Notes: generated by a model from the letters alone, not told the origin. DNA of 18,710 nucleotides from Pseudomonas sp. BGr12 (GCF_030272895.1 NZ_JALRNF010000063.1:1-18710), one strand, 5' to 3'. Positions 1-7,536 are shown, counted from the first letter of the stretch. A program made the numbers and translations.

Positions 1-1
1 T

Positions 2-136
2 TGTGGGAGCTGGCGCAGCCTGCGATCGGCTGCGCAGCAGTCGCAATCGGCTCAGCTCGGTGGGTCTGAAGGCATTGCGTCGACAGGTTTTGCGGCCGTT
101 TCACGGCCGATCGCAGCCTGGCGGCAGCTCCCACAA
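2..136. repeat. Inverted pair of Pseudomonas REP-like elements (BIME-like)
   Basis: The left copy starts TGTGGGAGCTG at 2-12 and the right copy ends with its reverse complement CAGCTCCCACA at 125-135. The shared part runs on into a CTGCGATCGGC-like core in both copies (about 20-30 and 105-116). The left copy also holds a perfect 8-bp stem, GCGCAGCC (13-20) with GGCTGCGC (28-35). This matches the general form of the intergenic REP repeats known from P. putida and relatives. I see no coding region here, and no REP-associated transposase in the window. Confidence 0.8.
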
Positions 137-160
137 ACACTCATGCACACCCATGACGAC

Positions 161-267
161 TGTGGGAGCTGGCGAAGCCTGCGATTGACCGCGCAGCGGT
201 CGCCATCCCCGGTTGTCTGGGCTGGCCCTGGGCTTTGCCGGCTCCCACAACGAAAGTTGCTCCCACA
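161..267. repeat. Second REP-like inverted pair with an extra half copy
   Basis: A second TGTGGGAGCTGGCGAAGCCT copy starts at 161. It is faced by an inverted GCCGGCTCCCACA at 237-249 and by a further short inverted GCTCCCACA at 259-267. The last fragment directly abuts the stop codon of the PCu(A)C gene (268-270). The cluster therefore sits at the 3' end of the copper operon, where it could stabilise the mRNA end or act in transcription termination; no separate U-tract terminator is visible. Confidence 0.7.
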
Positions 268-729
268 TCAATGCACATGGGCGGCCTGGGCTTCGACCGG
301 TCCGACATCAACCATCACCTCAACCGCGCCAGCCTTTTCGAACTCCAGGGTCATCGCAAACTGCTCCCCAGCCTTGAGCGGCTGTTCCATGCCCGTCAAC
401 ATCACATGGTTGGCTCCGGGCTGGAAGGTGACTTCGCTGTTGGCCGGAATCTCCATCGCATGCGCATGCTGCATGCTCATCATGCCGTCGCTGGCCGCCT
501 GGCTGTGCAGTTCGGCCTGTTGCGCCCGCGGGCTGCTGACCCGGACCAGGCGGTCGGCCTGGCTGCCCTGGTTGACCACGGTGAAGTACGCCGAGCCGCC
601 GGGCAACTCGGCCGGCAGCTCACGGGACCAGGGCTGGGTGATCAGCAGATCGCCAACGCTGTAGTCATGGGCAAAACTTTGGGCTGCGCCAAGGAGCAGG
701 GCGGTAAACACCAGGAAACGGGAAGTCAT
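268..729 (-). CDS. Periplasmic copper chaperone, PCu(A)C family
   Basis: The protein has 153 aa, usual for the family. A signal peptide covers about residues 1-20 (hydrophobic core FLVFTALLLGAA, cleavage after SFA), so it should act in the periplasm. The copper-binding motif H-x10-M-x21-H-x-M is complete: H75, M86, H108 and M110. Extra His and Met residues lie at 83-91, and the C-terminus is HVH. PCu(A)C proteins carry Cu(I) to the CuA/CuB sites of cytochrome oxidases, often together with SCO1 proteins. Here the gene begins 15 bases after the SCO1-cytochrome c gene, and a large multicopper oxidase heads the operon, so I infer a role in loading copper into that oxidase. The ATG at 729 is preceded by AAGGAA at a good distance. 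It is the last gene of the operon and is followed directly by REP repeats. Confidence 0.9.
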   Translation of the reverse strand: MTSRFLVFTALLLGAAQSFAHDYSVGDLLITQPWSRELPAELPGGSAYFTVVNQGSQADRLVRVSSPRAQQAELHSQAASDGMMSMQHAHAMEIPANSEVTFQPGANHVMLTGMEQPLKAGEQFAMTLEFEKAGAVEVMVDVGPVEAQAAHVH

Positions 730-744
730 GGGCCAGTTCCTTCT

Positions 745-1749
745 TCAGTTAACCGTACGGTTGTTGTTTTTCTGATCATTGGCAGCCATCGGCTGCAAAC
801 GCTCGGTCTCTTCGTTCAGGTAGGTCAGCACCGCGGCGACTTCGACTTCGCCCAGACGCAGGTTGGGCATGGCCAGGCGGTTGTACTGCTCGAACAACTG
901 CATCGCCAGGGGCTCCTGTTCGGCCAGCATGCGGTCGGGCTCGCGGATCCAGCGGCTGAGCCAGGCCGGGTCGCGCTGGCGCGTCACCCCCAGCAGGTCC
1001 GGGCCGATGCTGCGCGCGCCGGCATGCTCGGTGTCGCCCAGGGTGTGGCAGGAGGAGCAGCGTGTGCGGTAGATCTGCTCGCCGGTGCTGGGCGGACGTA
1101 TGACCGGCGCGGCGGCCATGGCGTTGGTGTCGGTTGTGGCCAGCTTCCAGTTGTGCAGGCTCTTGCCCAGCCGGTCGGCCAGCACGTAGGGGTTTTCCAT
1201 GGGCGAGGCCTTCATCCAGCGGCCGGTGGCCTGGTTGCCGATGATCAGGCTGAGGTTATGGTCCTTGGTCGGGCCATCGTCGACGCCCTTGATGAACAGC
1301 CCGAGCTTTTGCCGCAGCAAGGTGATTTCGTCCTTGTTGCCGGTGAGGAACTGCCAGCCGGGGCCGACCTTGAATTTCCCTGCGTACTCCTTGAGCACCT
1401 CCGGCGTGTCAGCTTCCGGATCGATGCTGATCGAATAAAAGAACACATCTTGGCCCACCCGCTCGCCCAGCAGTTTCTGCACCTGCTTGAGGCGCGCGGT
1501 TTCCAGCGGGCAGGAATCGGTACAGCGGGTGAAGATGAAGTTGATCGCGACCACCTTGTCCTTGATCAGGTCGTCGAAAAAACGCACCGATTGCCCGTCC
1601 TGGTTGATCAGGGTGGTGTTGGGAAAGTAGTTCTGCCCCCATTGCTGGTCGGGGGCGCTTTCACTGGCGCTCGCCAGTGGCCAGTGCGCGCTGCCCAGGG
1701 CCAGCAACAGCAGCAGACGACTGAAGGTTGTGCGCGTGTTCCAGGCCAT
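745..1749 (-). CDS. SCO1/SenC family protein fused to a C-terminal cytochrome c domain
   Basis: The protein has 334 aa. Residues 1-29 are a signal peptide or membrane anchor (RLLLLLALGSAHWPLA). Residues about 35-200 form the thioredoxin-like SCO domain with the copper/redox motif C76-T-D-S-C80 and the conserved distal histidine H164 (KDHNLSL). After an Ala/Pro-rich linker (about 205-222), residues about 223-318 form a class I cytochrome c domain with the haem motif C231-S-S-C234-H235 and a likely axial methionine M294 (RLAMPNL). SCO proteins deliver copper or reduce the cysteines at CuA sites; the added haem domain suggests electron transfer to or from the SCO cysteines or the oxidase. A very strong Shine-Dalgarno (GAGGAGG) precedes the ATG at 1749. 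The gene lies 64 bases downstream of the multicopper oxidase, separated by a strong hairpin. Confidence 0.92.
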   Translation of the reverse strand: MAWNTRTTFSRLLLLLALGSAHWPLASASESAPDQQWGQNYFPNTTLINQDGQSVRFFDDLIKDKVVAINFIFTRCTDSCPLETARLKQVQKLLGERVGQDVFFYSISIDPEADTPEVLKEYAGKFKVGPGWQFLTGNKDEITLLRQKLGLFIKGVDDGPTKDHNLSLIIGNQATGRWMKASPMENPYVLADRLGKSLHNWKLATTDTNAMAAAPVIRPPSTGEQIYRTRCSSCHTLGDTEHAGARSIGPDLLGVTRQRDPAWLSRWIREPDRMLAEQEPLAMQLFEQYNRLAMPNLRLGEVEVAAVLTYLNEETERLQPMAANDQKNNNRTVN

Positions 1750-1767
1750 GTCTTTTCCTCCTCAAGG

Positions 1768-1805
1768 CCTCCTGTCCAGGCGATGGTGCCGGCCTGGACA
1801 GGAGG
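1768..1805 (-). other. Intercistronic 14-bp perfect hairpin
   Basis: Arms 1768-1781 and 1792-1805 are perfect 14-bp reverse complements around a 10-base loop. The hairpin lies between the stop of the multicopper oxidase and the ribosome binding site of the SCO1 gene. No U-tract follows on the minus strand, so a plain intrinsic terminator is unlikely. An mRNA-stabilising or partial-attenuation role that sets the ratio of oxidase to chaperones is inferred. Confidence 0.75.
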
Positions 1806-1813
1806 GGACGGGG

Positions 1814-4800
1814 TCAACGGACCGTGAGTGCCACGGTGAGCGGCTTGCCGTCTGCCGGCTTGATCGTCACCGTCGGGTTTGCCGCCGGCCCGCTGCCGGT
1901 GGTGCTGGCCGACAGGCGCCAGTTACCGCCGGTCATCACCGTTGCAGTACCCAGGGTCAGGGGTCCGCTGGTGGTCGCTGCGGTGATGGTGAGGGTGGCA
2001 CCGGCTTTCAGCGAACTGGTGCCGGCCAGCTCCCAGGCATAACGGTTGTTGCTGCGCACGGTGACGGTCGCCACGCTGGCCTTGAGGTTGTAGTCGACCT
2101 CGACCAGCGCCGGCGTGACGGCAATGCGCACGTTGGCCGCCGATTCCGACACGGCCCCGCGGGCATCCTTGACCTTGTACTCGAACACCGCGGTGTAGGC
2201 TTCGCTGACCGTCGCCGGCGGGGTGAAGGTCACCCGCGTGCCGTCGCTGCTGACGCTGCCGTGGCCGGAGTCCGGCTGGCCGAGGCTGACCACCGACAGC
2301 GGCAGGTCGCCATCCGGGTCGCTGTCGTTGGCCAGGACGCTGAGGGTGACCGGCACACCGGCCTTGGTGGCACCGCTGTCGTCATTGGCCACCGGCAACT
2401 TGTTGTCATCCTCGCCATTGCCCGGGTCTTCGCCGTTGTCTTGCCGCGCGCCTGGCAGTGCGGCGGAGCTGATATAGCCGACGCCATCCCAGGTTGGCAT
2501 GGGTGACGGCATCAGTTCGAGCTGGCCAGGGTTCTCAAGGTCGAAGCGCAGCAGCATGGAGTTGTCTTCATGCTGGGTGTTGTGGCAGTGCTCCATGAAG
2601 GTACCGGCGAACTCGCGGAAACGGATCGCCATTTCCACCTCTTCGGAGCTGTCCACTTCCGGCCCGACCCGATAGAGGTCCTTGCGCGACCATTTTTCCC
2701 ACTCCGGCGGCGCCTTGCCGTCGCGGTTGAGGATGATGCCTTCCTCGAAGTGCACGTGCACCGGGTGGCTCCAGCCGTTGCCGCCGTTCTTGATCTTCCA
2801 CACTTCCAGGGTGCCTTCGCCGTTGTAGCCAGCATCGGTCGGGCCGCTGGCCAGCTGTGGCGCGGCGGTGATCCGTCGTGGGTCCATGGCGTAACCAAAG
2901 CCACCGTCGGTCTTGATCGTCCAGGGTTGGGTGTCGGTGCCGTCGGAGCGCCCGAACTCGAAGCTGCGCTGACGTGCCTGCTTGAGCTTGGCCTGCATGG
3001 TCGGATCATTGCGGTCGAGGGTCAGCGGGATCATCGACTTGCCGGCGGCCTTGCCGGGCTTGGCCGGTTCATAGGCGGCCGGGTCCATGGCCAGGTCCTG
3101 GCCGGTGTAGGCCTTGACGTTGAACTGCAGGAACTTGCCGACCACCGGGTCGCCGTCGCGCCACCTCGGGCCTTTGCTGGTCTGGTCGACCACCGCCTTG
3201 TATTTTTCCGAGAGCACGTCGGCCAACGCAATGGCGTCCTTGCTCGGGCCCTTGCCGGTGTCGTGCTCCATGAGGTTGACGAAGAAGATCTTGTCCCCGG
3301 CTTTGATCCCGTTCTTGCCGAAGTTGATGATGATGTCGTAGCGCTCGGCGATCGACATGGTCGGCAGGATGCCGTTGTCGTCGCGGGTATCGCCGTTGCC
3401 GTTGAGGTCCATGCTGCCGTCGAACGGAATGGCGTGTTCCATGATGTTGCCGTCGTTGGCGACCATGTGGAACGGCACCCGGGCATAGGACACCCCGGAA
3501 CCCTTGGGCCCGGGGAACTCGCCACCATTGCCGGCGATTTCGCGGACCACGGCGATCTTGAAGTAACGCGACACCGAGCCATTGAGGATACGCAAGCGAT
3601 AGCTGCGCGCACGGACGTCGAAATAAGGTTTGTACAGCCAGTTGACCGTCATCTGGTCGCCGAGGAAGCCGTCGATGTTGAAGGGGTTGAACCACAACTG
3701 GCCGCTCTGGTCCCAGGCCTTGTCGGCAAAGGTCAGGTTGACGTCATAGTCGCGGTTGCCCCACGGCAGCGCCGAACCGCTGGGCAGGCGCAGGTTGACG
3801 CCGTCCTCCAGCGCCTCGTTGCCACGGTCCAGGGCGCTGTAGTAGTTCATCATCGCCGCGTTGCCCTTGTAGACGTTGTGGGCGGTGAAGTCGAGCATGT
3901 GGTCGTGGAACCAGTGGGTGCTCATGGTCTCGCGCCAGTCGCCGCGCACCTTGATGCTGCCGTTCTCGCAGGTCTTGAGCCCCGGGGTGCGGTCGTTGAC
4001 CCAGAGGGTTTCCCCCGGGTTGCAGGGGAACGCCGCCCGTGGGTCCTGGGCGGCAGTGTTGATCGAGTCGTAGCCGGCCAGTTGCAGCGGCCAGCGGTAG
4101 TCGTAGTACTGCCCGGGAAAGAAGAAGGCGTTGGTGTAGCCATCGCTTTCGGCCGGGTTATGGCCGTTGTGCTCGTGGGTGCTGAGGGTGTGCAGGCCGA
4201 AGCCTCCATTGGCCGCCGGATCGATCGGCAGGGCGTTGTAGTGACGCAGCAGGACGGGTTGGCCGTAACGGGCCATCATCAGCTTGGGCGGCAACGTACC
4301 ATCGAAGGTCCACACCGAGTTGTGGTTCTGGATCGGCATGTTGGGGTGCAGGCGGATGCCGATGCCCTTGGTCGTCCCCTGGGTGGCGGTGAGGCCTGCG
4401 GTGTTGTGATAGAGCCCGCCGGGACCGAACTCGCCCTTGCTGTAGCCATGCATCTGCTTGCTGTCGCGCAGCCCCTGGTTGACCCGCGCGCCGGCCTGCG
4501 CGGTCTTCACCGCGGCCTGGGGGTAAAACTCGTTCCAGCGTTGATGCGACCAGCCTTTTCCTGGTGGCCGTCCTTCTGCGGGCGAGCCCACCGGGTGGCG
4601 GTTGAGGAAGGCTTCGATCTGCGCCTTCCAGGGGTTGCGGTCGAGGACGTTGGAATACTGCGTAGGGAAGGGCGACAGCCCCGGTTGGCGCAGGAAGGCG
4701 TCCAGGGCGGCACTGGCGGGGCCGCTGCGGGCGACGTTGTTGGGGTCCTGCTCGGGCGCCGCACCCAAGGTCGGGACCGGGAAGGGGATGGTACCGGCTT

Positions 4801-5218
4801 CCACCGTCGGGTCGAGTTTTTCCATGCCGAATTCTTCGTACAGCAGCATCTGCTGGGTAAAGGGCTGGGCACCGAACAAGGGGCTGGCCAGGCCATTGGT
4901 GGGGTAGTTGAACGAGGTCTGCTGGGCCGGCTGCAGGACGTTTTCCGTGCGCGGCGTGGTTCTGTCGCCATAGGCGCCGTTGGGCAGCGCGAGCGACCCG
5001 TGGTTGCCTTCGGGCAGCGACTTGAGCGCGTCCAGCGCGGCCTGGATGGCCAGCGGGTCGGTGGGCGCGGGGGTGTAGGCCGAGGGGTCGGTCGGTGGCG
5101 GCTGGCTGGTGTCGTCGATCGGCGCCGCACTGGTCGTGCTGGCACCGAGGACGACCAGCAGCGCGGAGGCGATGCCTGTACGCCGGAACAGGCCAAGGGG
5201 TGAAGGAGGAATGTGCAT
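1814..5218 (-). CDS. Large secreted multicopper oxidase with C-terminal Ig/cadherin-like domain; candidate Mn(II) oxidase
   Basis: The protein has 1134 aa, about twice the length of CueO-type oxidases. Residues 1-32 are a signal peptide. All four copper motifs are present: H348-E-H350-N-G-H353; H435-W-F-H438-D-H440; H818-P-V-H821-V-H823; and H877-C878-H879 with H883 and M888 as further type 1 ligands. The first motif comes unusually late, after about 300 residues without a domain I can name, and motifs 2 and 3 are about 380 residues apart. Residues 604-616 (DLNGNGDTRDDNG) look like an EF-hand/dockerin calcium loop. Residues about 944-1035 form a cadherin/Big-like domain (LANDSDPDGD), followed by a last beta-rich domain. 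Very large oxidases of this kind include the Mn(II) oxidases MofA and McoA; P. putida GB-1 McoA is reported to depend on MnxR. The substrate here is inferred, and another metal or a phenol remains possible. GAGGT precedes the ATG at 5218. Confidence 0.88.
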   Translation of the reverse strand: MHIPPSPLGLFRRTGIASALLVVLGASTTSAAPIDDTSQPPPTDPSAYTPAPTDPLAIQAALDALKSLPEGNHGSLALPNGAYGDRTTPRTENVLQPAQQTSFNYPTNGLASPLFGAQPFTQQMLLYEEFGMEKLDPTVEAGTIPFPVPTLGAAPEQDPNNVARSGPASAALDAFLRQPGLSPFPTQYSNVLDRNPWKAQIEAFLNRHPVGSPAEGRPPGKGWSHQRWNEFYPQAAVKTAQAGARVNQGLRDSKQMHGYSKGEFGPGGLYHNTAGLTATQGTTKGIGIRLHPNMPIQNHNSVWTFDGTLPPKLMMARYGQPVLLRHYNALPIDPAANGGFGLHTLSTHEHNGHNPAESDGYTNAFFFPGQYYDYRWPLQLAGYDSINTAAQDPRAAFPCNPGETLWVNDRTPGLKTCENGSIKVRGDWRETMSTHWFHDHMLDFTAHNVYKGNAAMMNYYSALDRGNEALEDGVNLRLPSGSALPWGNRDYDVNLTFADKAWDQSGQLWFNPFNIDGFLGDQMTVNWLYKPYFDVRARSYRLRILNGSVSRYFKIAVVREIAGNGGEFPGPKGSGVSYARVPFHMVANDGNIMEHAIPFDGSMDLNGNGDTRDDNGILPTMSIAERYDIIINFGKNGIKAGDKIFFVNLMEHDTGKGPSKDAIALADVLSEKYKAVVDQTSKGPRWRDGDPVVGKFLQFNVKAYTGQDLAMDPAAYEPAKPGKAAGKSMIPLTLDRNDPTMQAKLKQARQRSFEFGRSDGTDTQPWTIKTDGGFGYAMDPRRITAAPQLASGPTDAGYNGEGTLEVWKIKNGGNGWSHPVHVHFEEGIILNRDGKAPPEWEKWSRKDLYRVGPEVDSSEEVEMAIRFREFAGTFMEHCHNTQHEDNSMLLRFDLENPGQLELMPSPMPTWDGVGYISSAALPGARQDNGEDPGNGEDDNKLPVANDDSGATKAGVPVTLSVLANDSDPDGDLPLSVVSLGQPDSGHGSVSSDGTRVTFTPPATVSEAYTAVFEYKVKDARGAVSESAANVRIAVTPALVEVDYNLKASVATVTVRSNNRYAWELAGTSSLKAGATLTITAATTSGPLTLGTATVMTGGNWRLSASTTGSGPAANPTVTIKPADGKPLTVALTVR

Positions 5219-5302
5219 AGCGTTTACCTCGCTCGATGCCGTGTTGGCTGGCGCAGTGGGCTGCGCTCGGAAATATCAAATGGCCACTTCTATTGCGCAT
5301 CA

Positions 5303-5318
5303 AGCAAAAACGGATCCA
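5303..5318 (-). promoter_or_regulatory. Putative sigma-54 (-24/-12) promoter of the multicopper oxidase operon
   Basis: Read on the minus strand the site is TGGATC-CGTTT-TTGCT. The GG and GC have the obligatory 10-base spacing, the -12 half is a perfect TTGC, and the -24 half matches TGGCAC at 4 of 6 positions. Transcription would start near 5292, leaving a leader of about 74 bases before the ATG at 5218. It is the only such element I found in this gap. It fits the known dependence of Mn(II) oxidation in P. putida GB-1 on an NtrC-type regulator (MnxR). Confidence 0.55.
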
Positions 5319-5392
5319 ACTCCCTTGATTGTCTGAAAATAGATGTAAGGCACTGATTGATAAGTGATTTATTTTTGATGAGGGGGTGCGGT

Positions 5393-5462
5393 GGGGGAAG
5401 ATTGGATCCAGGCTGGGGGCAGTTCCCCGTTATCGGTGGGCGGTATAGCCTGCCAATCCCCC
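5393..5462. other. Imperfect long inverted repeat in the gap between kinase gene and oxidase gene
   Basis: GGGGG-AAG-ATTGG at 5393-5405, continuing to GGC at 5411-5413, faces GCC-TG-CCAAT-CCCCC at 5448-5462. A smaller GGGG/CCCC stem (5416-5419 with 5425-5428) lies inside. The repeat is about 75-160 bases upstream of the sigma-54 element, where activators of that class bind, and about 40 bases after the stop of the kinase gene. It could be an activator site or a transcript-end structure; the sequence does not decide. The AT-rich stretch 5354-5381 lies between it and the promoter. The rest of 5219-5498 holds nothing else I can name. Confidence 0.4.
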
Positions 5463-5498
5463 TCTTTGTGTGGGTGTTTTTAAGGTGCTGCCAGCGGG

Positions 5499-6866
5499 CT
5501 AGGCGGCGGGCAGTTCCAGGGTGGCGCGCAGGCCGCCCTGGGGGCGGTTCTCCAGGCGGATCTGGCCGCCCAGTCGATCGGCAATGGCTTTGACGATGGC
5601 CAGCCCCAGTCCGGCCCCCTGGTCATTGCCGCGGCTGTAGAAGCGTTCCAGCAGCCGGCCTTGCTCGGCCTCGTCGATGCCCGGGCCCTGGTCTTCGATC
5701 GTCAGCCGGTAATGCTCGCCGTGGCGGGCCAGGCGCACGCTGATCAGTCCGTGGGCCGGGGAGAAGGCGGCCGCGTTGCTCACCAGGTTGTTCAAGGCAA
5801 TGTTGATGGCGGTGGGGTCGAGCCTGGCGGGACTTGGGGCGTCGCCCGCCTCGAATGCCAGCTCCAGGCCCTGGCTCAACAGCCAGGGCGTCAGTTGCGC
5901 CAGGCTGTCGCGCACGGTCGCGGCCAGATCGATGGCCGAGGCCCTGGGCACCGCTGACTGCGGTTCGATGCGGGCCATGGTCAGGAGCTGGTTGACCAGC
6001 CGGCTGGCACGGTCGACACCGGCAACCAGATGCTCCAGCGACTCGCGCCGAGCTTCTTGCGACTGGGTTTCCATCAGGTTCTGGGCATGGACTTTGAGCA
6101 CCGCCAACGGGGTGCGCAGTTCGTGCGCGGCATCGGCGATAAAGCGTCGCTCGCGGCCAAGCACCTCCTGGATCTGCGCCAGCATGCGATTGAGCGCGGC
6201 CTGCATCGGTTCCAGTTCGCTGGGCAGGGGCGTCAGTTGCAGAGGTTCGAGCGAGCCGCTGTGGCGCGCGCGCAGGGTTGCGGCCATGTCCGCCAGCGGT
6301 TTGAGGCCCCAGCCGATGGCCAGCCAGACCATGGCCGCGAGGATCAGGCTGCCCAGCACGTTGGGCCACAGGGTGTGGCGCACGATGCGCTCGACCAGGT
6401 CGGCGCGCACATCGTCGCGTTCGCCCACCCAGATGCGCAGGCCGTTGTGCTTGTCTTCCAGGACGAACGCGCGCCAATGGCGATTGTGCACATCCACCAC
6501 ATCGCTGAAGCCGGGTTTGGCCGGTGGCGTGTGCAAGGCCGGGGCGCTGGCCGTATGCACCAGCACCTCGCCCTGGCGGCTCCAGACCTGGAAGGCGATC
6601 TTGCTTTCGTAGGGATGCCCGTCGACCCTGGGCACGGCCTCGCCCAGGGCGGTGTTGAAGGCCTGGTAGAGTTCGGCGTATTCCTTGCTGGCCAGCGGCA
6701 TGCGCATGACGCCCTGCAGCAGCCTCGCGTTCTGTGCCAGCTGGGCGTCGTAGACCTCGGTGATTTCGTGATTGCTGTCGTGAAGGTTGAGCCCACCGAT
6801 CAGCGCCAGCCCCAACAGCATCAAGCCAATGATCAGGGTCAGGGTACGGCGCCGGATCGATGTCAT
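5499..6866 (-). CDS. Sensor histidine kinase, QseC/TctE/PmrB type
   Basis: The protein has 455 aa, normal for the family. TM1 lies at about 10-27 and TM2 at about 168-187. Between them is a periplasmic sensor region of about 140 residues resembling the 2CSK_N domain of TctE/QseC kinases. A short HAMP-like linker follows (about 188-238). The H-box is FIADAAHELRTPL with phospho-acceptor H248. The ATPase domain shows the N-box (NIALNNLVSN, about 355-364), the G1 box (D392-Q-G-P-G) and the G2 box (GAGLGLAIVKAI, about 417-428). All catalytic motifs are intact. The start overlaps the end of the response regulator gene by 4 bases (ATGA), so the two are translationally coupled. It is the last gene of the seven-gene unit. 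The signal is unknown; candidates are a metal ion, a cationic compound, or the product of the upstream pathway. Confidence 0.93.
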   Translation of the reverse strand: MTSIRRRTLTLIIGLMLLGLALIGGLNLHDSNHEITEVYDAQLAQNARLLQGVMRMPLASKEYAELYQAFNTALGEAVPRVDGHPYESKIAFQVWSRQGEVLVHTASAPALHTPPAKPGFSDVVDVHNRHWRAFVLEDKHNGLRIWVGERDDVRADLVERIVRHTLWPNVLGSLILAAMVWLAIGWGLKPLADMAATLRARHSGSLEPLQLTPLPSELEPMQAALNRMLAQIQEVLGRERRFIADAAHELRTPLAVLKVHAQNLMETQSQEARRESLEHLVAGVDRASRLVNQLLTMARIEPQSAVPRASAIDLAATVRDSLAQLTPWLLSQGLELAFEAGDAPSPARLDPTAINIALNNLVSNAAAFSPAHGLISVRLARHGEHYRLTIEDQGPGIDEAEQGRLLERFYSRGNDQGAGLGLAIVKAIADRLGGQIRLENRPQGGLRATLELPAA

Positions 6867-7525
6867 CGACGCTCCTCCACCAGGTAGCCCACGCCGCGAA
6901 CGGTGCGGATCAGGTCGGTGGAGAATTTCTTGCGCAGGTGATGGATGTGCACTTCCAGGGTGTTGCTCTCGGCTTCTTCGTTCCAGCCGTACAACAACTG
7001 CATCAATTGATCGCGGGTCATGACCCGTCCTGGCGGCGACAGCAGTTCATGCAGCAGCTGGTACTCCTTGGGCGTCAGGGCCACCGGCAAGCCCTGGTAG
7101 CTGACCTGCTGGGTACCGGGATTGAGGCTGATGCCGGCATGCTCGATCAGCAGTTGCGCACGCCCGGCACTGCGGCGCAGCAGGGCGCGCAGACGGGCCT
7201 TGAGTTCGGCCAGGTCGAAGGGTTTGACCAGGTAATCGTCGGCCCCGGCATCCAGGCCGGCGATGCGGTCTTCGGTAGCATCGCGGGCGGTGAGGATCAG
7301 CACCGGCAGGTTCGAACCGCTGTCGCGCAGGCGCCGCAGCACATCCAGGCCGTCCATGCGTGGCAGGCCCAGGTCCAGTACCGCCAGGTCGAAGGATTCG
7401 CTGAGCAGGGCGTGCAAGGCACTGCTGCCGTCCTTGAGCCAGTCCACCGTGTAGCCTTCGCGGCCCAGGGCCTGGTGAATCCCTTCGCCCAGGCCGATGT
7501 CATCTTCGATCAGTAATACACGCAC
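6863..7525 (-). CDS. OmpR-family response regulator, QseB/PmrA-like
   Basis: The protein has 220 aa. The receiver domain (1-115) carries the acidic pocket D8/D9, phospho-acceptor D51 (VLDLGLPRMDG), T79 and K101 (KPFD). The winged-helix DNA-binding domain (about 125-218) ends in the typical VHIHHLRKKF and TVRGVGYLVE motifs. The start codon is GTG at 7525 (CAC on the plus strand), preceded by AGGTGG that overlaps the stop region of the TPR gene, which lies only 11 bases upstream. It pairs with the overlapping kinase gene. QseB/PmrA-type regulators bind direct repeats related to CTTAAN-N5-CTTAAN; such a repeat occurs at 11843-11859 upstream of the first gene of this unit, so autoregulation is inferred. 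Confidence 0.94.
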   Translation of the reverse strand: MRVLLIEDDIGLGEGIHQALGREGYTVDWLKDGSSALHALLSESFDLAVLDLGLPRMDGLDVLRRLRDSGSNLPVLILTARDATEDRIAGLDAGADDYLVKPFDLAELKARLRALLRRSAGRAQLLIEHAGISLNPGTQQVSYQGLPVALTPKEYQLLHELLSPPGRVMTRDQLMQLLYGWNEEAESNTLEVHIHHLRKKFSTDLIRTVRGVGYLVEERR

Positions 7526-7536
7526 ACGGCCACCTG

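Noticed and set aside
235..1827. A 530-codon plus-strand frame opposite the SCO1 and chaperone genes
   Set aside because: It has low-complexity composition, covers two clear minus-strand genes with motifs, and has no family resemblance.
2570..5203. An 877-codon open frame on the plus strand opposite the multicopper oxidase
   Set aside because: It is the antisense shadow of a GC-rich gene; its product is Val/Gly/His/Arg-rich with no domain, while the minus-strand frame has a signal peptide and all copper motifs.
5499..7525. The two-component pair as the Mn-oxidation regulators MnxS/MnxR
   Set aside because: The regulator is OmpR-type with a winged helix and lacks the AAA+ sigma-54 activation domain that MnxR-type proteins have.
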